5,315 bases of DNA from Propionibacteriaceae bacterium UBA6122 (GTDB taxonomy: Bacteria > Actinomycetota > Actinomycetes > Propionibacteriales > Propionibacteriaceae): the NCBI GenBank assembly GCA_002428365.1, contig DIVW01000023.1:27374-32688 (forward strand), written 5' to 3'. The notes beneath the pieces are model-generated. The model did no database searches, was not told the origin of the DNA, and worked only from the letters and a program-made list of their open reading frames with translations. How positions within the stretch are numbered: position 1 is the first letter of the stretch; each line of letters begins with the position of its first letter. Both the position numbers and the translations under genes were made by a program. Shown piece after piece: positions 1 through 5,315 of this stretch.

Positions 1-3000
1 AACACCCGGCTGCAGGTCGAGCACCCGATCACCGAAGTCACCAACGACTTCGACCTGGTCAAGGCCCAGTTGCACGTCGCCGCCGGTGGGCGGCTGGACG
101 AGCGTCCGGTCGAACAGGGCCACGCCGTCGAGGCCCGGCTCAACGCCGAAGACCCCGACCGCGACTTCGCGCCGTCCCCGGGCCTGATCACCCGCTTCGA
201 CGTGCCCGTCGGCCCGGGCGTCCGGGTAGATACCGGGGTCAGTGAAGGCGACACCATCCCGGCCGATTTCGACTCGATGATCGCCAAGGTGATCGCCTCC
301 GGTCGCACCCGCACCGAAGCCCTGGGACGGCTGCGTCGTGCGCTGGCTGAGACCACGGTGATCATCGAGGGCGGCGCCACCAATAAGAGCTTCGTGCTGA
401 ACCTGCTGTCGCGCCCGGAGGTCGTCGGGCCCGATCCGGACGACGCCGGTGAGCACGTCTGGGCCGACACCGGCTGGATCGACCGGGTCCGCGCCGACGG
501 TGGCCTGGTCGCCGACCGGTACTCCGGAGTGGCTCTGGTCGCGGCAGCGATCGAGGCCCTCGGCGAGGCCGAGCGTCGCGAGATCGCGCACCTGCTGGAG
601 ACCGCACACGGAGGTCGTCCGCAGGCGCAGCACAAGGCGGGGCTGACCGTGGAGCAGAAGTTGCGCGGCGCCACCTACACCCTGGTGGTCTTCCGAACCG
701 GACCCGACCGGTACCGCCTCCGGTTCGGCGACGACGTCCTCGACGCTGAACTGACTCGGCTCGACGATGCCCACGGACGGCTGCGGATCGGCGGCGAACA
801 ATTCCGGATCGTCACCGCGAACCACGGGCCGGTCCAGTTCATCGAAGTCAACGGCGTCGCCCACCGGGTCTCCCGGGACGAAGGCGGGGTGCTGCGATCG
901 CCCGCGCCAGCACTGGTGGTGGCAACCCCGGTCTCGGTCGGCGACGAGGTGGCCGCCGGAGCCCCGGTGGTGGTGCTGGAGTCCATGAAGATGGAGACCG
1001 TCATCGCCGCACCGTTCGCCGCCCGAGTCAAGGAACTGATGGTGATCTCCGGTAGCCAGGTGGAGAGCCTGGCTCCGCTGGCGCGCCTCGAACCGCTCAG
1101 CGAGGCCACCGACGAGGTGGCCGAGGCCGGCGAGATCGACCTGCCGCAGGCGACCTCTGTTGCGTCGGCCCAGGAGCGGGCCGCCCGCCGGCTCGACGAG
1201 TTGAGCGCGCACCTGATGGGCTATGACACTGACCCGGCCGCTGGCGTCCTGCCCGCCTACCTTGCCGCCCGGGACGCCGCCCGCGCCGAAGGCGTCGACG
1301 TGCTGTCCGACGAGATCGGGCTGGTCACGCTGTTCGCTGACCTGGCCGAACTGAGCCGCAACCGTCCGGCCGACGAGCACAACTCCGAGTTGCGCATCCA
1401 TTCCGACCGGGAGCTGTTCCACCGCTACCTGCAAAGCCTCGACAGCTCCCGGGCCGCGCTACCGAGCCGCTTCGTCGACCGGCTGACCCGCGCGCTGGCT
1501 CATTACGACGTCACCGACTTGGACCGGACGCCGGGGTTGGACGAGGCCGTGTTCCGGATCTTCCTCGCCCAGCAGCGGGTGGCCGGGGACGTCCAGGTGG
1601 TGCTCGCGATCCTGGATCGCTGGATCGGTGAGACCGCGCCCGAAGCGGCCCTGGCCTCCTCCGCCCGGACCCAGCTCGAACGGCTCGTCCGGGCCACCCA
1701 GCGGCGCTTCCCGGCAGTCAGCGACGTCGCCCGTTCGGTGCGCTTCCGCTGGTTCGACCAACCCCAGGTGGACGCCGAGCGTGAGCAGGTGCTGTCGAGA
1801 GTGGCTTCCGAGGTGGCCGACCTCGCCGCCCACCCAGATGCCGTTGACTACGCCGAACGCGTCGCCGCGCTGGCTATCATCCCCGAGCGGATGTCGCCGA
1901 CGCTGGCTGCCCGGCTGGCCGGCGGCGTGTCTGCCTATGAGCCGCTGCTGGAGATCCTGCTGCGCAAGCACTACCGCGACTACGAGCTCAGCGACGTGCG
2001 CGCCTTCAGCGTCGATGGACGTTCGGTCGTGACCGCCGACTGCATCATCAGTGACCGTCCGATGAGAGTCGTCACCGCCAACGCGGTCGCCTCCGAGCTG
2101 GACGCCGACGGCCCGGTCGCGGCCCTGATCACTGACCAACTGCGCAACCGTCCCGATGGTCACCGAGCCCTCATCGAGCTGTACGTCGGGTGGCCGTTGG
2201 CCTCCGAGGAGGATCGGGTGGCCGCGCTGCGCGACCAGGTCCGTTCCTGGAAGCTCAGCGGGGCACGTCGGATCACTATCGCCGCCTGCTCGCCCGACGG
2301 TGATGTCGACTACGTCACCTTCCGTCCCGACGCTACCGGCGAGCCGATCCATGACGCGCGGATCCGCGGCGTCCACCCGATGGTCTTCCGCCGGCTGAAC
2401 CTGTGGCGGCTCAGCGAGTTCGACGCGACCCGGCTGCCCGCACCGCGCGGGGTGATGCTGTTCGACTGCGTGGCTAAATCCAACCCCGACGACCGTCGTC
2501 TCGTCGCCATGGCCGAGGTCAGCCAGCTCGCCGCCGTCCGCGACGAGAACGGTCGACTGATCGGCCTGCCGCACGCCGAGCGCGCCGTGGAGAACTGCCT
2601 GGAGTCGATTCGGCGCACCCGGGCCGCGCGTGGCTCGGCCGGCAGCCGACTGGATATGAACCACGTCTGGGTCTACGTCTGGCCCGAGATCGAACTCGAT
2701 CTGCGCGACGTGATGACCCTGCAGCACAAGATCACCCCGCTCTCAGACGGCACCGGCATTGAAGAGGTGGTTGCCCAGGGCACCTTCGTGCGCCCCGACA
2801 CCCCGCCGACGAAGCTGGCGATCCGCTTCCACGCCAAGCCTGGATCGGGGGTGGCCGCCTCCGTCGTGCCGCCGCCCAGCGAGCCGCTGCAACCCCTCGA
2901 CGACTACGCGGCCCAGGTGATACGGGCACGTCGGCGCGGGTTGGTCTACCCCTACGAGCTGTCCGAAACCTTGGCCGGGCCCGGCGGCACCATGGTCGAG

Positions 3001-4620
3001 CTCGATCTCGATCCCGACGTGACCCCCGGCGCTCCCGACCGGCTGATCGAGGTGCGGCGCCGTCCCGGCCAGAACAAGGCGGGCATCATCGCCGGGCTGG
3101 TCACCACCCCGACCCCGCTCTACCCGGACGGAATCAGGCGCATCGTGCTGTCTGGCGACCCGAACCGGGGCTTGGGTGCGGTCGCCGAGCCCGAGTGCCG
3201 CCGGATCATCGCCGCGCTCGACCTGGCCGCCGAACTGCGCCTCCCGATCGAGTGGTACACGCTGTCCTCCGGTGCCCGGATCTCGATGGAATCGGGCACC
3301 GAGAACATGGACTGGGTCGGAGCGGCGCTGCGCCGGATCGTCGAGTTCACCCAGGACGGCGGCGAGATCAACATCGTGGTCGCCGGCATCAACGTGGGTG
3401 CGCAGCCTTACTGGAACGCCGAGGCGACGATGCTGATGCACACCCGAGGCATTCTGGTGATGACGCCGGATTCGGCGATGGTGCTCACCGGAAAGCAGTC
3501 GCTCGACTTCTCCGGGGGAGTCTCAGCCGAGGACAACTTCGGCATCGGCGGCTACGACCGGGTGATGGGACCCAACGGGCAGGCGCAGTACTGGGCACCC
3601 GACCTTGCCGGGGCCTTCGCCATCCTGATGGGGCACTACGAACAGACCTACGTCGTGCCCGGCGAGGACCGTCCGCGCCGTGCTGCGACGTCCGACCCGT
3701 CCGATCGGGACATCTCGGATCATCGGCACGAGTTGGCCGGCAGCGACTTCACCACGGTCGGCCAGATCTTCTCCACCACTCACAACCCCGACCGGAAGAA
3801 GGCCTTCGACATCCGGACGGTGATCGCTGCGGTCTGTGACGCCGACCACCCGCGCTCCGAGCGCTGGGCGGGCATGGCTGATGCCGACACCGCCGTGGTG
3901 ATCGACGCCCGGATCGGCGGCTACCCGGTGGCGATGCTCGGCATCGAGAGTGCTCCGGTGCCGCGGTCCGGGTTCCCGCCCACCGATGGCCCGGACACCT
4001 GGACGGCTGGCACCCTGTTCCCGCGGTCGAGCAAGAAGGTGGCCCGGGCGATCAACGCTGCCTCCGGCAACCGCCCGGTGGTGGTGTTGGCGAACCTGTC
4101 CGGCTTCGACGGCTCGCCGGAGTCGATGCGCAACCTGCAGTTGGAGTACGGCGCCGAGATCGGTCGGGCGATTGTGAACTTCCGCGGCCCGATCGTGTTC
4201 GTGGTGATCAGTCGCTACCACGGTGGCGCTTTTGTGGTGTTCAGCAAGCAGTTGAACCCGAAGATGACCGTGCTGGCGATCGAGGGCTCGTTCGCGTCGG
4301 TGATCGGCGGAGCTCCGGCCGCTGCAGTGGTCTTCGCCGGTGACGTCGCCAAGCGGACCGCAGCCGACCCGCGGGTGGCCTCGATCGAGTCCCGACTGCG
4401 CACCGCACGGTCGGAGGAGCGTGCCGGTCTTCAGTTGGAGTTGACCGAGGCCAGGGCGGTCATCCGGGCCGAGAAGATCAGCGAGGTGGCTGCCGAGTTC
4501 GACGGCGTCCACGACATCCACCGCGCCGTCCGGGTGGGGTCGGTCGACAAGGTGATCAGCGCTGCCCGACTGCGTCCAGAAATCATCGAGGCGATCGAGA
4601 AGGGGCTGGGGCTGCGCTGA
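1..4620 (+). CDS. Single-chain multidomain acetyl-/acyl-CoA carboxylase, eukaryotic-type layout (5' end missing)
   Basis: Predicted cytosolic biotin enzyme that makes carboxybiotin from ATP and bicarbonate and passes the carboxyl to an acyl-CoA, yielding malonyl-CoA or a homologue for lipid synthesis. Residues are counted from base 1. Residues 1-150 are the biotin carboxylase C-terminal part: they open on NTRLQVEHP, whose N1, R3, Q5 and E7 match E. coli AccC N290, R292, Q294 and E296, and R46 in GHAVEARLNAEDP matches R338. Residues 155-295 are a BT-like barrel. Residues 298-365 are the biotin carrier with ESMKMET and biotinyl lysine K330. Residues 366-965 resemble the eukaryotic ACC central region. 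Residues 975-1225 and 1226-1515 are the two crotonase-fold halves of carboxyltransferase, with SGARI (1090-1094) and HGGAF (1407-1411) as oxyanion-hole motifs. The frame is open at the left edge, so TTG at 70 is not the start; about 290 residues are missing. The preferred acyl-CoA is not proven. Confidence 0.95.
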   Translation, partial: NTRLQVEHPITEVTNDFDLVKAQLHVAAGGRLDERPVEQGHAVEARLNAEDPDRDFAPSPGLITRFDVPVGPGVRVDTGVSEGDTIPADFDSMIAKVIASGRTRTEALGRLRRALAETTVIIEGGATNKSFVLNLLSRPEVVGPDPDDAGEHVWADTGWIDRVRADGGLVADRYSGVALVAAAIEALGEAERREIAHLLETAHGGRPQAQHKAGLTVEQKLRGATYTLVVFRTGPDRYRLRFGDDVLDAELTRLDDAHGRLRIGGEQFRIVTANHGPVQFIEVNGVAHRVSRDEGGVLRSPAPALVVATPVSVGDEVAAGAPVVVLESMKMETVIAAPFAARVKELMVISGSQVESLAPLARLEPLSEATDEVAEAGEIDLPQATSVASAQERAARRLDELSAHLMGYDTDPAAGVLPAYLAARDAARAEGVDVLSDEIGLVTLFADLAELSRNRPADEHNSELRIHSDRELFHRYLQSLDSSRAALPSRFVDRLTRALAHYDVTDLDRTPGLDEAVFRIFLAQQRVAGDVQVVLAILDRWIGETAPEAALASSARTQLERLVRATQRRFPAVSDVARSVRFRWFDQPQVDAEREQVLSRVASEVADLAAHPDAVDYAERVAALAIIPERMSPTLAARLAGGVSAYEPLLEILLRKHYRDYELSDVRAFSVDGRSVVTADCIISDRPMRVVTANAVASELDADGPVAALITDQLRNRPDGHRALIELYVGWPLASEEDRVAALRDQVRSWKLSGARRITIAACSPDGDVDYVTFRPDATGEPIHDARIRGVHPMVFRRLNLWRLSEFDATRLPAPRGVMLFDCVAKSNPDDRRLVAMAEVSQLAAVRDENGRLIGLPHAERAVENCLESIRRTRAARGSAGSRLDMNHVWVYVWPEIELDLRDVMTLQHKITPLSDGTGIEEVVAQGTFVRPDTPPTKLAIRFHAKPGSGVAASVVPPPSEPLQPLDDYAAQVIRARRRGLVYPYELSETLAGPGGTMVELDLDPDVTPGAPDRLIEVRRRPGQNKAGIIAGLVTTPTPLYPDGIRRIVLSGDPNRGLGAVAEPECRRIIAALDLAAELRLPIEWYTLSSGARISMESGTENMDWVGAALRRIVEFTQDGGEINIVVAGINVGAQPYWNAEATMLMHTRGILVMTPDSAMVLTGKQSLDFSGGVSAEDNFGIGGYDRVMGPNGQAQYWAPDLAGAFAILMGHYEQTYVVPGEDRPRRAATSDPSDRDISDHRHELAGSDFTTVGQIFSTTHNPDRKKAFDIRTVIAAVCDADHPRSERWAGMADADTAVVIDARIGGYPVAMLGIESAPVPRSGFPPTDGPDTWTAGTLFPRSSKKVARAINAASGNRPVVVLANLSGFDGSPESMRNLQLEYGAEIGRAIVNFRGPIVFVVISRYHGGAFVVFSKQLNPKMTVLAIEGSFASVIGGAPAAAVVFAGDVAKRTAADPRVASIESRLRTARSEERAGLQLELTEARAVIRAEKISEVAAEFDGVHDIHRAVRVGSVDKVISAARLRPEIIEAIEKGLGLR

Positions 4621-4680
4621 GGTTGTAGGCCGGTTACCGTCGCTGTACCTGGCAACAGGTTGGAGTTCGCGATTTCGAGA

Positions 4681-4702
4681 ACGGGTTCATGCAGTCACCC
4701 GT
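4681..4702 (+). terminator. Hairpin downstream of the carboxylase gene
   Basis: A perfect 6-bp stem, ACGGGT (4681-4686) with ACCCGT (4697-4702), closes a 10-base loop 60 bases after the carboxylase stop. There is no T-run directly after it, although a T-rich stretch (GTGTTTCTTT) begins at 4721. Actinobacterial terminators often lack a T-run, so a role in ending carboxylase transcription is plausible, but a stem this short could be chance. Confidence 0.3.
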
Positions 4703-4714
4703 GATGGAAACCGC

Positions 4715-4750
4715 CCAGGCGTGTTTCTTTCCCCAAAGGCATCTGCCTGG
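4715..4750. terminator. Long imperfect hairpin, possible bidirectional terminator
   Basis: CCAGGC (4715-4720) pairs perfectly with GCCTGG (4745-4750), and G4721 can wobble with T4744. Nested inside is CTTT (4727-4730) with AAAG (4735-4738) around a CCCC loop. The two five-base sides between these stems are of equal length and can form one normal and two wobble pairs, so the 36 bases can fold as one interrupted hairpin. It lies between two genes that face each other, where one structure could stop RNA polymerase from both sides. No T-run follows on either strand. Confidence 0.4.
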
Positions 4751-4821
4751 ACGGCAACGCGATCTCGTCCCGACCGCGACGTCTCGCAGTGAACGCGAGG
4801 AATGACAGGACTGACTGGCTT

Positions 4822-4846
4822 CGAGGCCCGCCTGCTGACAGCCTCG
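4822..4846 (-). terminator. Hairpin just after the - strand hypothetical gene
   Basis: CGAGGC (4822-4827) and GCCTCG (4841-4846) form a perfect 6-bp stem around a 13-base loop. On the - strand the stem begins 11 bases after the TAA of the hypothetical gene, a typical terminator spacing. No T-run follows. The position supports the reality of that gene, but only weakly. Confidence 0.3.
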
Positions 4847-4857
4847 CCGACAGCCTA

Positions 4858-5265
4858 TTAAGCTCTGATGTCGTCGTTTGGGTGGATGCCCCCGACTTTC
4901 GTGCGCCATTCGAGTGTGAGCTGGGAGTAAGTGTCGGGATCGATGAGGTCGCGCGCAGCCAGGCCTGTGGCAGCCCTGAACGCGGCGACCCCCGCCTGGA
5001 GTTGGAATTCTGGGCGCTCTAGTGTCGGGTAAGCAGCAGCGCCCTGTACTGCGTTGCGCGCAGCGTCCACCTGCAGACCGCGCCTAGGGCTCGGGAGCGC
5101 GAGGAGAATCTCATCTACCCGTTGGAGGGCGCCGTCGCTATCAGGATCGTCGTCCAGTGGAGCCTGGAATATGGATTCATCGGGTGCCACCAACAGGCTT
5201 GCGGCATGAAGAAGATCGAGAATATGCGGCCCGTGCGGGCCGAAGGTTTCTTGGACGCTGACCAT
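4858..5265 (-). CDS. Hypothetical protein, unrecognised family, convergent to the carboxylase
   Basis: I do not recognise this protein. From ATG 5265-5263 it has 135 residues and ends at TAA 4860-4858. It is soluble-looking, with no signal peptide or membrane segment. An amphipathic N-terminal stretch (HILDLLHAASLLV) is followed by an acidic patch (PLDDDPDSDG), an Ala-rich middle and a polar tail. GC3 is 89/135 (about 66%) against 70/80 in carboxylase samples, and it uses rare codons such as ATA, CTA, AGG and AGA; second positions are clearly the poorest in GC, as in real genes. The start is uncertain: no Shine-Dalgarno precedes this ATG, GTG codons lie in frame at 5286 and 5283, and no stop occurs before the right edge, so it may be the tail of a longer protein. 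The antisense frame 4789-5022 shares the same second codon positions, which makes strand choice by composition weak; this frame is preferred for length and amino-acid make-up. Confidence 0.5.
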   Translation of the reverse strand: MVSVQETFGPHGPHILDLLHAASLLVAPDESIFQAPLDDDPDSDGALQRVDEILLALPSPRRGLQVDAARNAVQGAAAYPTLERPEFQLQAGVAAFRAATGLAARDLIDPDTYSQLTLEWRTKVGGIHPNDDIRA

Positions 5266-5315
5266 GCATGAAGCAAAGCACACCACTCGACGCGCTGGCG
5301 TTTTGGGCGTCCGCC

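Noticed and set aside
70..72. TTG at 70 as the carboxylase start
   Set aside because: The frame is open to base 1, and residues 1-23 already encode the conserved biotin carboxylase motif NTRLQVEHP, so the gene clearly begins upstream of the window.
1459..2727. 422-residue frame on the - strand inside the carboxylase
   Set aside because: It is antisense to strongly conserved central-region sequence and has no recognisable motif. Long antisense frames are expected opposite genes with GC-rich third positions.
3523..4521. 332-residue - strand frame opposite the carboxyltransferase
   Set aside because: The + strand there carries the conserved carboxyltransferase motifs. The antisense product is low-complexity, rich in His, Arg, Gly and Asp, with no family resemblance.
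4837..4856. Direct repeat GACAGCCT at 4837-4844 and 4849-4856
   Set aside because: Two 8-base copies 12 bases apart are too short and too few to indicate an attachment site, operator or array.
4634..4909. 91-residue - strand frame beginning with ATG and covering the intergenic region
   Set aside because: Its product is Arg-, Ser- and Cys-rich with no hydrophobic core pattern, it runs through the hairpin cluster, and it overlaps the end of the neighbouring - strand frame by 52 bases in another phase.
4789..5022. 77-residue + strand frame from GTG 4789
   Set aside because: It is antisense to the longer hypothetical gene. It shares the same second codon positions, so its composition is not independent support. 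It cannot be fully excluded.

Overview
The window looks like chromosomal DNA of a high-GC bacterium, most likely an actinomycete. In four 20-codon samples of the large gene, 70 of 80 codons end in G or C. The fused biotin-dependent carboxylase that fills most of the window is also a type I associate with Actinomycetota. Nothing seen here fixes genus or species.

Bases 1-4620 (+ strand) hold one very long open frame that enters from beyond the left edge and ends at TGA 4618-4620. Its 1539 visible residues read, in order: the C-terminal part of a biotin carboxylase, a linking beta-barrel (BT) region, a biotin carrier domain with a perfect biotinylation motif, a long central region, and both halves of a carboxyltransferase. 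The missing front should be about 290 residues, giving a full protein of roughly 1830. The whole two-step carboxylation of an acyl-CoA is therefore encoded in one chain. The order, and stretches of the central region, match the single-chain acetyl-CoA carboxylases of eukaryotes, not the separate AccA/AccD-type subunits usual in bacteria.

Bases 4621-4857 are a 237-base convergent intergenic region with no convincing gene. It contains several short hairpins that probably end transcription from both sides.

Bases 4858 to about 5265 (- strand) hold a small unrecognised reading frame, facing the carboxylase tail to tail. Its third codon positions are much less GC-rich (89 of 135 codons, about 66%), so the composition changes just after the carboxylase. 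The frame stays open to the right edge, so its true start is uncertain. A possible + strand start at 5268 is too short to judge.

I see no tRNA, rRNA, CRISPR array, transposase or integrase. I do not see a new multi-gene system. The most interesting object is the eukaryote-like fused carboxylase and its altered active-site residues.
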